Shown here: piece by piece, positions 45,243 through 53,879 of the stretch
Layout of the letters: each line of letters starts with the position of its first letter
Numbering within the stretch: the stretch's first letter is position 1
Assembly (NCBI GenBank): GCA_903882745.1
Contig: CAIRYG010000011.1
Location: forward strand, 496,001 to 560,000
Reading direction: 5' to 3'
From: an uncultured Gemmatimonadota bacterium
GTDB taxonomy: Bacteria; Gemmatimonadota; Gemmatimonadetes; Gemmatimonadales; Gemmatimonadaceae
Length of the DNA: 64,000 nt
Position numbers and translations under genes: made by a program
The notes under the pieces: model-generated
The model's database searches: none
Seen by the model: the letters and a program-made list of their open reading frames with translations, nothing else
Told to the model about the DNA's origin: nothing

Positions 45243-46180
45243 CAAACAGTGATCCCTGCGAGCGCCTTGAGGTGCGTCACCGCTGCTTCGCCGAGTCGAT
45301 CGGGTGCATAGCCCCCTTCCAGCGCGCTGACGAGGCGTCCGCCGCACCAATGATCGGCTCGAGCGGTCATTTCACGGGTCAAGCGGTCGACGTCCTCCAA
45401 CTCCATCGTGAATCCCCCGAGAGGGTCACCATTCAGCGAGTCGAAACCGGCGGAAATCATCACCAAGTCGGGGGTGAAGTCCTCCGTGGCCGCGTCCACC
45501 GCCCGCAACAGCTCCGACACATATGCCTCCGCGGGGAGGGCACCGGGCATCGGCAGGTTCCAGACACTCTTGTGCGGCCCGCGATCGTCACGGGCGCCCG
45601 TACCAGGATACCACGGCCACTGGTGCATCGAGATGAAGCGAATGTCTGCCTCGTCTTCGACAAGCGCCTGCGTTCCATTTCCGTGATGGACGTCCCAGTC
45701 CACAATCAGCACCCGCTCGGCGCTATGCACCTTCCTCGCGTAGCGCGCCCCAATCGCGACATTGCCGAACAGACAAAACCCCATCGCCGAGGCGCGGAGC
45801 GCGTGATGCCCGGGCGGGCGAACGGCGCAAAAACTCCGGAGGTGCTGACCGGTCATCGCAAAGTCCACCGCGTCGAGCACACTGCCCGCCCCTGCTGTGG
45901 CTGCGTCCCACGACCCTTCGCTTGCCACGGTGTCGGCGTCAAAACGCCCACCGCCACGCTGCGCGAGATCTCGCACCGACGTGACATAGGCCGCGTCGTG
46001 GGCAAGGATCACTTCGTCCTCTGTCGCGTGGCGTCCTTCCAGATGGGCGAGAGCTTGAAACAGGTCAAAGTGATAGCGCAACGCGCGCGGTATCGCGCGC
46101 AGTCGCCCGACATGTTCGGGGTGTCCCCATCCCGTGTCGTGACGGCCACAATCGGCATGACTGATAAAGGCGACGCTCAT
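45242..46180 (-). CDS. Histone deacetylase / acetoin-utilisation family amidohydrolase
   Basis: A 312-residue arginase/deacetylase-fold enzyme. The zinc and catalytic motifs are complete: RPPGHHA, VDWDVHHGNGTQ, ISAGFDSLNGDPLGG and LEGGYAPDRLG. Bacterial members deacetylate lysines, polyamines or small amides; the substrate is unknown. The ATG at 46180 overlaps the preceding stop by 4 bp (ATGA), and its own stop overlaps priA. The context is the tail of the MoxR operon. Confidence 0.93.
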   Translation of the reverse strand: MSVAFISHADCGRHDTGWGHPEHVGRLRAIPRALRYHFDLFQALAHLEGRHATEDEVILAHDAAYVTSVRDLAQRGGGRFDADTVASEGSWDAATAGAGSVLDAVDFAMTGQHLRSFCAVRPPGHHALRASAMGFCLFGNVAIGARYARKVHSAERVLIVDWDVHHGNGTQALVEDEADIRFISMHQWPWYPGTGARDDRGPHKSVWNLPMPGALPAEAYVSELLRAVDAATEDFTPDLVMISAGFDSLNGDPLGGFTMELEDVDRLTREMTARADHWCGGRLVSALEGGYAPDRLGEAAVTHLKALAGITV

Positions 46181-47427
46181 CGTGCTCCGCGAGTTCGACG
46201 TGATCCCCACTCCGCGAGCAAGATGATACACAGCACAGGCAGGAGCCACTGGGGGAGCGGCACCGACGGGGCGCCACTCGGCGCACGGGCGACGGAGCCG
46301 CCGAGTGCATCGATCCATCGGGCAACAGGTGCGCCCTCGGATGCGTTCGTGGCGGGGCCGGCACCGGCGGCCACCGCCCCCACCGTCCGCGACCACCAGC
46401 GACGGTGTGCCACCACGGCGTCGTCGCCCCCTTCGAGTCGCCACCGCCAGAGTTCGTCGTAGCCCACCACTACTACACGCCCCGCGCGCTCACGCCGTGC
46501 CGCCACGGTGACGGCGGTTCCGCTCGAATCGAGTGAGACGGCGTCGTCGCGAAGTGTCAGCGGCGTCCTGTTGAGCGAGGCCAATGGCGCCGTCGCATCG
46601 AAACTCCGCTTCGCCGACGACTGCCGAGCGCCGACGTTCGCCGGCGTCACTGCGGTAAAGGCACTGAGTCGGGCCGCGTCCGCCAGAAGAACAAGGCCCC
46701 CGCCCGAGCGCACAAATGGGACAATCGCAGCCGCGAGCTCCGCCGCAGCGCTATCGATGGCAACAACGGCTGCGTAATGCGCGGTATCCAGCGGCTGGCG
46801 AGCACCGGTTGTCACCGCGGCACCCGGCGCGACCGGTACGCGCGATTCGACGGTCCATCCCTGCTCCTCGAGTGCCGCGACCGTAAACTTCGTTTCCCAG
46901 GACGCGCGACCCAGCACAAGGATGGTGCGCAGTCGCATGGCGGCGGGCTGTGGCACCGAGGCCGTCGCCGAACTGCCGACGGCACGAAGCATCCCTTGGG
47001 GTCCAGCACTCACGACGGTGATTCCGCCGGATGCGTCGGTCGCACTGTCGAGCATGGACGCGGCGTCGCGCACCACTACCCGCCCTGTACCGGCCACACG
47101 CATAAGTAACGACTGATCCGGTTCACGCACCCGTTCGACGGACAACGCCAAAGGCGACACCGACGGACCGGACCAGGTCATCCGGACGCCCGCGTGAGCA
47201 AAGGCGGCGAGGACATCTCGCGTTGAATCCGCGGGCAACCCGTGCGCGATGGTCAGGTGCGCCGCATCGTGCGAGCTGCTGAGCAGGCGAGGCCACGACG
47301 CGTCTACGGTGGCACCGTCGAGCGACACCGCACGGCCCACCGAGTTCGCCGCCGCCACGCGCCACATTGCCCACGCCAGCAGTGCAAAGGCTGAACCGCG
47401 CAGCGCACGCTCCGCCCACACGCGCAT
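46177..47427 (-). CDS. DUF4350-like membrane protein of the MoxR/BatA cluster
   Basis: A 416-residue protein with one N-terminal helix (ALRGSAFALLAWAMWRVAAA) and one near the C-terminus (LPQWLLPVLCIILLAEWG). The middle has a Rossmann/GATase-like stretch (ILVLGRASWETKFTVAALEEQGW, FVRSGGGLVLLADAARL). This resembles the periplasmic GATase-like domains found next to BatA-type proteins. The ATG at 47427 lies 4 bp after the DUF4159 stop. The family assignment is tentative. Confidence 0.65.
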   Translation of the reverse strand: MRVWAERALRGSAFALLAWAMWRVAAANSVGRAVSLDGATVDASWPRLLSSSHDAAHLTIAHGLPADSTRDVLAAFAHAGVRMTWSGPSVSPLALSVERVREPDQSLLMRVAGTGRVVVRDAASMLDSATDASGGITVVSAGPQGMLRAVGSSATASVPQPAAMRLRTILVLGRASWETKFTVAALEEQGWTVESRVPVAPGAAVTTGARQPLDTAHYAAVVAIDSAAAELAAAIVPFVRSGGGLVLLADAARLSAFTAVTPANVGARQSSAKRSFDATAPLASLNRTPLTLRDDAVSLDSSGTAVTVAARRERAGRVVVVGYDELWRWRLEGGDDAVVAHRRWWSRTVGAVAAGAGPATNASEGAPVARWIDALGGSVARAPSGAPSVPLPQWLLPVLCIILLAEWGSRRTRGAR

Positions 47428-47431
47428 CGGA

Positions 47432-48046
47432 TTACCGCGTAAGCGCATACACCACCACATTCACGCCGAACTTCGTATTGTCCACCGACATGAAACGCTT
47501 ATTGTCGGGATGGTAGCCCCACTCGGAGCTGTAGTCCTTGTTCGAGTAGAGGACCGCAATCCGGTCGCCGTGCAACACGGCCTGTAAATGTTTGTGAATG
47601 AGGTTGTCTCCCCATCCATTCAGCTCGTGCGACGTCGCGGGGGGGCCATCCTCAAACGTGAAGAACGAGTTGAACAGCGGGTGCGCGTTCGACAGTTCTT
47701 TCATCGGGCCAACCGCTCGCGCGATCTCGTCGGTGCATGTCTTGTGGAAGACGCCATCGACGTCGTGATTGTGGTCGTCCACAAAAAGCAAACCGCCACG
47801 GTCGCAGTACTCCCGCAATGTGCGGCGCTCGAGATCGGTGAATCGCACGGGGAGATGCCCCGTCAGATAGGCGAGCGGATATCGGAAGATGTCGCGCGAT
47901 CCGAGCGGTACCGACACGCCCGTCGGCGCCACGCGAATGCTCGTGTAGCGCGCCACAGAGTCAATCAGGTTCGCCGGGACCAGGGGCGCCGAGTCCCAGT
48001 CGCCGCTGTCGTACTGCACGGTGCAGAAGGTGAAATCCGCGCTCAC
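47432..48046 (-). CDS. DUF4159 family protein
   Basis: A 204-residue soluble protein with the DUF4159 features FTFCTVQYDSGDWDS, LRYPL-like FRYPLAYLTGH, and LREYCDRGGLLFVDDHN, ending in KFGVNVVVYALTR. DUF4159 proteins are routinely encoded with MoxR, DUF58 and BatA-type genes; biochemical role unknown. The GTG at 48046 overlaps the preceding stop by 4 bp (GTGA). Confidence 0.88.
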   Translation of the reverse strand: MSADFTFCTVQYDSGDWDSAPLVPANLIDSVARYTSIRVAPTGVSVPLGSRDIFRYPLAYLTGHLPVRFTDLERRTLREYCDRGGLLFVDDHNHDVDGVFHKTCTDEIARAVGPMKELSNAHPLFNSFFTFEDGPPATSHELNGWGDNLIHKHLQAVLHGDRIAVLYSNKDYSSEWGYHPDNKRFMSVDNTKFGVNVVVYALTR

Positions 48047-50121
48047 GGTGCCCCCCAGAGCGAAATGCCCGCGTGCCGTTCGACGTCACCAGCCAGTGCG
48101 CGCCGCGCCGCGACGAAGGCCGCCGTCACGTCGCCACCGCGGCGCACCGCTGCAGCGGCCGCCTCAAGTTTCTGCGCAGCGTCACGATCTGGTGCCAACA
48201 CCTCCAGACGGAGCAGCACCAGTGAATCAGCCGCCGCCGATGGCAGACGCGCCGCGAGTTCAACCATTGCGTCGAATCGCGTGAGTCGCAGCGCGCGTCC
48301 CGGGTCGGCCGCAGGACGCGATGCGCGAACACTGGCGATGCCCTTGTCCTTTCCCGAGAGGCGCACCTTCGCAATATCCACAATCACGGCCCGCACTTTC
48401 CCCCGCAGGTAGATCCGCTCCGCCGAACGCGCCGCCTGCAATCGATCCAGCGCCTTCTGCATCCAGGGAATGGCCCGCCCCGGCTCGCCAAGCTCTAACT
48501 CGGTGCTGGCGCTCCACATAAAGTTGTACGCTTCGAGCAGCGGGCGATTCACCGCGACCACGGGCGTCTCGTCCGCATTCCCCTCGAGCGCGGTTCCCGA
48601 GTTCGCACCGGTCGCCCGATCCGCGGCGGCGAGCACGGAGTCTGGGTTCGTGGGGCGGTCGAGTCGCCGGTCGAGCGCGTCACCTTCCTCACCACCGCTC
48701 TCACCGAGCCGTTGAAATACAATTTCCCCGACGCGCTTCCTCAGTCGGGTCTGATCAAGCGCGATCGCACGCGACTCGGCCACAAACGCTCCTTTGGCCA
48801 AAGCCCGGCGCTTCTTGTCTAACGCTTGCGACATCAGCAAGAGCATCCGCTGGCTCAACGCATTCTTCTCCGGCTCCGGCGGCGGCGCGGCGTCCACGGC
48901 GACCGAGTCGTATTCATCGGCGCGCGCAATGCGGATGGTCCGCGTCTCGGAAACACCCAGCGTCGGCCCCGAGACGCTATTCCGGTCACGCGCAACAGCC
49001 CGCACATGCACGAGGTCCCCTGGGCGCATCTCAAGGGCGTCAATCGAGAGGCGCGCAGAGAGCGTGCCGTGCCCCTTCCGCTCGCCTGGGAACTCGGTCG
49101 CGCCGACGGTTCCGGACTTGAAGGTGAAACTTTCCCCTGAGCCGGAACTCACGATGTATTCGAACGCGCCCGATGCAAGCCCATGATCGTCCGACAGCTC
49201 GGCGTTCAGCACGAGACTACCATTCGGACGCCGGAGGATCGAGTCGCGAGCCGGCGCAATCAACACCACAACGGGCGCGGAATCCGCGACCGGCTCGAGC
49301 GAGAGCAGTCGTCGATGCGCACCCGCCGCGAGGGTCAGCACTGAGGATGCGCCGGGCATCGTCATGGTGAGTTGCCACCGGCCGTCGCCGTCCTGCGCGG
49401 CAACTCGCGTGGTGTCAAATGTCGCGTACACCGCATCGCTCCCACGCCGACCACGAATGGTCACTCGACTCCCGACGAGCGCCCGCACCGAAGACGGATC
49501 CTCGCTCGTTGTACGGGGCATTCCCGCGTACGCAGGGGGCTCCACCACCACGACCAGTGTCGCGAGCGGATCGCGCGACACAGCCGGCACCTCGCGACGC
49601 AGCGTGTCACCCGGCGAAGGGCGTGCAACGCGCGCCACACTCCCCCGCGGCAGCAGCAGCAACGCAACCACAGCACCACAAATCACAAATACTGGCCGGC
49701 GAACGACACCCCACAGCACACCGCGCAGCACACTGCGCACGGCGTCATCGTACCGATGCGTATTGACGTGCGCGTCGAGCTCCGGCACGCGGCCTGCGTA
49801 GCGCGGATCGACAGCGGTCACAAGCGCATAGCGGAGCGACGGCGTCCGCTCCTCAATCCACAGCGCCGCGCGCTCGACCGTCACGGCGTGGAACTGCGCG
49901 CGTCCAACCCAGAGCATGAGGGAGGCGGCGACCGCAGCACCGGGCAACACGCACTGTCGCACCGCGGCGGAGAGTTCAACAAACGTGTCGAGAGCTGTAG
50001 CAGCCGCCCACACGCTCACGAAACAGGCCAGCGCACTCAGCAGCAGCCGACTGACCCGTGCCACTCGGAGCGACTCCGCGGCCTGCTGCACCCGTGCTTG
50101 GATGTCGAGGCGTGCTGTCAT
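48043..50121 (-). CDS. DUF4175-like large membrane protein
   Basis: A 692-residue protein. Two or three membrane helices lie in the first 170 residues (LLLSALACFVSVWAAATAL, VFVICGAVVALLLLPRG). A beta-sandwich region follows (PPAYAGMPRTTSEDPSSVRALVGSRVTIRG, shown in part), and then a long helical part containing SQRMLLLMSQALDKKRRALA. This layout matches DUF4175-type proteins of MoxR clusters in outline only. The start is the ATG at 50121, eight bases after the BatA-like stop. Probably periplasmic and membrane-anchored. Confidence 0.65.
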   Translation of the reverse strand: MTARLDIQARVQQAAESLRVARVSRLLLSALACFVSVWAAATALDTFVELSAAVRQCVLPGAAVAASLMLWVGRAQFHAVTVERAALWIEERTPSLRYALVTAVDPRYAGRVPELDAHVNTHRYDDAVRSVLRGVLWGVVRRPVFVICGAVVALLLLPRGSVARVARPSPGDTLRREVPAVSRDPLATLVVVVEPPAYAGMPRTTSEDPSSVRALVGSRVTIRGRRGSDAVYATFDTTRVAAQDGDGRWQLTMTMPGASSVLTLAAGAHRRLLSLEPVADSAPVVVLIAPARDSILRRPNGSLVLNAELSDDHGLASGAFEYIVSSGSGESFTFKSGTVGATEFPGERKGHGTLSARLSIDALEMRPGDLVHVRAVARDRNSVSGPTLGVSETRTIRIARADEYDSVAVDAAPPPEPEKNALSQRMLLLMSQALDKKRRALAKGAFVAESRAIALDQTRLRKRVGEIVFQRLGESGGEEGDALDRRLDRPTNPDSVLAAADRATGANSGTALEGNADETPVVAVNRPLLEAYNFMWSASTELELGEPGRAIPWMQKALDRLQAARSAERIYLRGKVRAVIVDIAKVRLSGKDKGIASVRASRPAADPGRALRLTRFDAMVELAARLPSAAADSLVLLRLEVLAPDRDAAQKLEAAAAAVRRGGDVTAAFVAARRALAGDVERHAGISLWGAP

Positions 50122-50129
50122 CGGCGCGC

Positions 50130-51287
50130 TCACTGCTCCACTCCAGCCTGACGACGCACAAACAACTCCAGCAGGAGGGCGCATGCCGCTAGAGCAAGCA
50201 GCCAGAGCGTGGTCGTGGAACTCGGAGGTACGTGGAGGCGAGCGCCGAGTCGAACATCGGGCCGCGGCCAATCACGGACGAGGCCGCGGAGCTGAGCATC
50301 CGTTGCCGACTCTCCGACACCTCCGCACGGCATCTCCAGCACCTGTTTGAGGGCCACGAACGACGGCTGCAGCTCGGTATCTCCCGCTCGTGGAACCCCA
50401 ATCGACACTCGCCGCACGCATCCTGCACCCACCGGTTGCTCACTGGCAGCGGGCTCGCCGTCGCTCCACCGCGCCACGATGCGTCCGCTATGGGCAATTG
50501 GCAATCGCGTGAGTTGTCTGACTACCGTCGCATCGCCCGCCCACACAGCGTCGGGGTGAGCGGCCGGACCTTTTGCATCTCGAGCCGCTGGCCACCACAC
50601 GACGGCCGCCCCAGCGCGCGCGGAGGCGCTATCGGCAGGTGTCGGCTCCACGGTGATAGTCTTCTGCGGCAATGCGGCACGCGCCGCGGGGGCATGACTC
50701 CGCACGACACGCACACGCCCCACCCATCGCGCCGCAAGCGGAACAACGGCCGCGTCTATCTCCTCGCGCAACAGGGGGGAGACAATCACAAGTTCGAGCG
50801 AATCGGAGCGCTGCGAAAGCTCCGGCACGCGCTGATGCGCTCGGACGAGCCCTGCGGACAATCGCCCGTTCACGGCGCGGCTCGCGCGACGCCCTCCGGA
50901 GTCCACCGCCACATCAGCCGACGAATCGAACCACACCACACGATCCCCTGCCCGCCAGAGCGCAGCAACCGAATCGCCAACATCCGACTGTGCCGCACGA
51001 GACGCATCGGCGACAATCACTCGCACCATCCCCACGCGCGACGACCCAAGTCGCGGCCCCGCAAAGGCCGCGCCCAACAGTAGGAGCGCGAGCAGGCGTA
51101 ACGCGAGCAACAGCAGATCCGTCGGGCGCACGGTCCGTGAGATCGCCTGCGCTTCACCCGCGGGCACGAATCGGGCTGTCGGCAACAGCGCACGTTCCGG
51201 CCGCTGCGTCGAAATCAAATGCCAGAGCACCGTCGCGATCGACGCCGCCACCGCAATGCCGAACGCCCACGGCGCCGCGAACGTCAT
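50130..51287 (-). CDS. BatA/aerotolerance N-terminal domain membrane protein
   Basis: A 385-residue protein opening with the BatA-type double helix (PWAFGIAVAASIATVLWHLI; TDLLLLALRLLALLLLGAAFAGP), separated by RPERALLPTARFVP. A degenerate von Willebrand-like middle (VRVIVADASRAAQSDVGD) lacks an intact metal-binding DxSxS site, and the C-terminus has one helix (TTTLWLLALAACALLLELFV). It overlaps the DUF58 gene by 4 bp, and works presumably with MoxR and DUF58 as in Bat clusters. Confidence 0.83.
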   Translation of the reverse strand: MTFAAPWAFGIAVAASIATVLWHLISTQRPERALLPTARFVPAGEAQAISRTVRPTDLLLLALRLLALLLLGAAFAGPRLGSSRVGMVRVIVADASRAAQSDVGDSVAALWRAGDRVVWFDSSADVAVDSGGRRASRAVNGRLSAGLVRAHQRVPELSQRSDSLELVIVSPLLREEIDAAVVPLAARWVGRVRVVRSHAPAARAALPQKTITVEPTPADSASARAGAAVVWWPAARDAKGPAAHPDAVWAGDATVVRQLTRLPIAHSGRIVARWSDGEPAASEQPVGAGCVRRVSIGVPRAGDTELQPSFVALKQVLEMPCGGVGESATDAQLRGLVRDWPRPDVRLGARLHVPPSSTTTLWLLALAACALLLELFVRRQAGVEQ

Positions 51288-52183
51288 GCGACGGGGGCCA
51301 CAATGTGTCGGATCGCGACGTCCATCGGCTCGTCGTCACAAATCTCAGCATACCCCACGCCCGCATCACGCCAGCGCCGTGCCGTGTCCTGTCGCCAGGC
51401 TGCGAACGCCGCCGTGTACGCTGAGCGCGTCTCCTTGGTGAGCGGACGCTGCATCATCGGATCCTCGGGATCGACCGCGAGCTGCGCGCCCGCCGCTGGG
51501 TCGAGCTCCCCGCGCGACACCACATGCGCCACGAATACCTCACCGCCGCCCGCCACATGCGCCCGCGCCGTGTTCACCAGCAGATCCAGGTCACCAAGGC
51601 AATCCGTCACCACCAGCACCCGTGCCGGCGCGCCGACAAATCCCTGCTCAAGCGCCGCCGTCCCCGACGGTGTCAACGCATCAATCGTACGCGCAGCCTC
51701 CGCCACGACACCGCGTCGCGTGCGCGGCGTGAGTCGTGCCACACCGCCGCCACCGACCACCGCAAGCCCGACAGGGTCCGCTCCCGCATGTGCGATCGCC
51801 ACACAGCCAACGGCAATCTCGCGCGCGCAACGCCACTTGGAACGCGCATTCGTGGAGCGCGCACTCGTGGAGCGCGCACTCGACGCATGCGCAACGCGCG
51901 GAAAATCCATGGACGCCGACGCATCCACAAGCACTAGGGTGCCAAGCACCGCTCGGTCGGGCGCCAGTCGGATAAAGGCTCGATCACTGCGTGCGAGCAA
52001 CTTCCAGTCAATCCGCTTGGGATCATCCCCCTGTCGGTACGGTCGGTACTCGACAAATTCCGTCGCCACACCGCGACTACGCGCCGCATGCGCGCCGGGC
52101 GCGCCTCCTGCAACCGAATGTCGCGCGGGCCAGCGAACACCACGCACGGACTCAAGCAGCGCGCCGTACGGGCCGACCGCCAT
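51284..52183 (-). CDS. DUF58 / von Willebrand-type protein
   Basis: A 299-residue DUF58 protein. It has EYRPYRQGDDPKRIDWKLLAR, the family's hallmark, and a MIDAS-like DASASM. Directly after it comes an Arg/Ser/Ala-rich insertion (ARSTSARSTNARSK) encoded by a 15-bp tandem repeat at 51845-51889. DUF58 proteins are partners of MoxR AAA+ ATPases. The gene lies 3 bp after moxR and overlaps the BatA-like gene. Confidence 0.92.
   Translation of the reverse strand: MAVGPYGALLESVRGVRWPARHSVAGGAPGAHAARSRGVATEFVEYRPYRQGDDPKRIDWKLLARSDRAFIRLAPDRAVLGTLVLVDASASMDFPRVAHASSARSTSARSTNARSKWRCAREIAVGCVAIAHAGADPVGLAVVGGGGVARLTPRTRRGVVAEAARTIDALTPSGTAALEQGFVGAPARVLVVTDCLGDLDLLVNTARAHVAGGGEVFVAHVVSRGELDPAAGAQLAVDPEDPMMQRPLTKETRSAYTAAFAAWRQDTARRWRDAGVGYAEICDDEPMDVAIRHIVAPVA
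51845..51889. repeat. Three 15-bp tandem repeats within the DUF58 gene
   Basis: Units GCGCATTCGTGGAGC (51845-51859), GCGCACTCGTGGAGC (51860-51874) and a diverged third copy (51875-51889). The period is a multiple of three, so copy number could vary without breaking the frame. Confidence 0.8.
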
Positions 52184-52186
52184 GCG

Positions 52187-53203
52187 CTACACCGACAGTT
52201 CGCTGCGCGGCGGCGACACGCGGTCCAGCAAATCCTCCACCACACGCTCCGAGGTCACCCCCTCGGCCTCCGCGGCGAAGTTCGGCAGCACGCGATGCCG
52301 AAGCACCGGACGCGCCACACGCCGGATGTCCTCGGGCGCGACGGCGAGGCGTCCCGCCAACAATGCCGCCGCCTTCGCACCCAGAATCAGCGCCTGTCCC
52401 GCACGCGGTCCCGCACCCCAGCGGACATACCGCTTGACCAGATCGGTCGCGGTGGGGTCGTCAGGGCGCGTCGCGCGCGCGAGCGACGCCGCGTACCGCA
52501 ACGCGGCATCAGACGCCGCGACATCGCGCGTCATCTGCTGGAGCGCGCGCGTTTCGTCGCCCGTCAGCACCGGCGTCAGCGGCACACGCTCACGCCCCGT
52601 GGTCGCGCGCAGAATCGCGACCTCTTCGTCAGCGCCAGGATACCCAATGCGCACGTCGAACAGGAAACGGTCCAGCTGCGCCTCCGGCAACGGATACGTC
52701 CCTTCCTGCTCAATGGGATTCTGTGTCGCGAGCACGAAGAAGGGCTCGGGCAGCTGCATGGTCTGCCCAGCGGCGGTCACGCGATGCTCCTGCATGGCCT
52801 CAAGCAAGGCCGCCTGTGTGCGCGGTGGCGCGCGGTTGATTTCGTCAGCAAGCACGATGTTCGCAAACACCGGCCCCTGCACGAATCGAAAACTGCGCTG
52901 CCCAGTCTTTGCGTCTTCTTCCAGCAGTTCCGTCCCCGTGATATCGCTCGGCACGAGATCCGGCGTGAACTGAATCCGACGGAAGTCGAGCTGCATGGCC
53001 TCGGCGACCGCTCGAATCATCATCGTTTTTGCGAGGCCCGGCACGCCCACGAGCAAAACATGCCCGCCAGCGACGAGCCCCATCAGGATCTCGTCGAGAA
53101 CGTCGTGCTGCCCCACGATCGCCTTGGCCACCTCGGCGCGAAGCCGACCCGCGGCAGCCAAGAGCGCCTCGCGCTCAGCCGGAGTACGCGAGGGGCGCTC
53201 CAT
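52187..53203 (-). CDS. MoxR-family AAA+ ATPase
   Basis: A 338-residue AAA+ chaperone-like ATPase. Walker A is GVPGLAKT, Walker B NIVLADEINRAPP, sensor 1 ATQNPIEQEGTYPLPEAQLDRF, given here only as the start ATQNPIEQEG. A C-terminal lid follows (RYVRWGAGPRAGQALILG). MoxR proteins remodel partner complexes, typically with the VWA/DUF58 protein encoded next. It lies 5 bp after the ubiquitin-like gene. Confidence 0.95.
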   Translation of the reverse strand: MERPSRTPAEREALLAAAGRLRAEVAKAIVGQHDVLDEILMGLVAGGHVLLVGVPGLAKTMMIRAVAEAMQLDFRRIQFTPDLVPSDITGTELLEEDAKTGQRSFRFVQGPVFANIVLADEINRAPPRTQAALLEAMQEHRVTAAGQTMQLPEPFFVLATQNPIEQEGTYPLPEAQLDRFLFDVRIGYPGADEEVAILRATTGRERVPLTPVLTGDETRALQQMTRDVAASDAALRYAASLARATRPDDPTATDLVKRYVRWGAGPRAGQALILGAKAAALLAGRLAVAPEDIRRVARPVLRHRVLPNFAAEAEGVTSERVVEDLLDRVSPPRSELSV

Positions 53204-53208
53204 CCCAG

Positions 53209-53547
53209 TCAGCGAACCGGACGCCGACGGCGGAACGCGAGCAGAAACGTCGATCCGTCGCGCGCCGTAGCCGCGATCAGCGACTCCTGCTCGTCGAGAA
53301 TCTCAACGCCGCGCAGCTTCAGCACAAAATCCTCAGCCGGCACCTCCGCCTGACCAAAGCGCGCAAGCGCGGCGTGCTTCAGCGCGAGCACGGGCGCCTC
53401 GGAGGCAGCGTCGAACGCCACCGTCTCCCAACGCTCCTCTAGCTGGACACGCACGGTCATCCGCTGGGCGCCCTCGCCAACACGCACGATCCCAGGACGA
53501 CTCCGCAGCGCCGTCACGAAGGGACGTTTCACCTCGACGGCGCTCAT
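53209..53547 (-). CDS. Small protein with ubiquitin-like beta-grasp fold
   Basis: A 112-residue protein whose residues 28-108 read like a ubiquitin fold. The order is a first hairpin (RMTVRVQLEERWETVAF), a helix (PVLALKHAALARFG), then EDFVLKLRGVEILDE matching the QRLIFAGKQLED strand-turn of ubiquitin, and DGSTFLLAFRRRR matching KESTLHLVLRLRGG. It ends in RRRRPVR with no C-terminal Gly-Gly, so conjugation is not expected; YukD/EsaB-type proteins are similar. It overlaps the 99-residue gene by 4 bp and precedes moxR by 5 bp. The fold is my reading from pattern, not a computed match. Confidence 0.72.
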   Translation of the reverse strand: MSAVEVKRPFVTALRSRPGIVRVGEGAQRMTVRVQLEERWETVAFDAASEAPVLALKHAALARFGQAEVPAEDFVLKLRGVEILDEQESLIAATARDGSTFLLAFRRRRPVR

Positions 53548-53843
53548 GCGGTCACCGCAGCGACGGTCGGCGGTAGCGACGCCAAGAAGCGCGCGACCTG
53601 CTGATCGAACATGTAGGACGACGCCGTCACCGCGGTGCCCCCCGGCGCGTCGCTCACGCCCACGACAATCTCCTCGCCACCCAAGCCGCGAAGATTGACG
53701 AAGGTTGGCCCTTCCTTCTCGAGGAAGGCGGAATAAATCCCTGACTCGCGCGAAAAGAACTCACGCGCGGAGGCGAGGACTTCGGCACCACGGAGCGTGG
53801 TGCGCGTCTGCTGCAAAGTGCGATTGCGCTGTTGATTGGCCAC
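53544..53843 (-). CDS. Small protein of unknown function upstream of the ubiquitin-like gene
   Basis: A 99-residue protein. A helical N-terminus (LRGAEVLASAREFFSRESG) is followed by strands (PTFVNLRGLGGEEIVVGVSD) and a final helix (MFDQQVARFLASLPP). I do not recognise the family. Tight coupling to the ubiquitin-like and MoxR genes (4-bp overlap downstream) suggests that it works with them. Confidence 0.68.
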   Translation of the reverse strand: MANQQRNRTLQQTRTTLRGAEVLASAREFFSRESGIYSAFLEKEGPTFVNLRGLGGEEIVVGVSDAPGGTAVTASSYMFDQQVARFLASLPPTVAAVTA

Positions 53844-53879
53844 GACGCGTTCTCGTCGAAAAGTTCGGATCGCTGATGG

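Noticed and set aside
53209-53547. Bacterial ubiquitin-conjugation system
   Set aside because: The ubiquitin-like protein has no C-terminal Gly-Gly, and no E1, E2 or JAB-protease gene is close.
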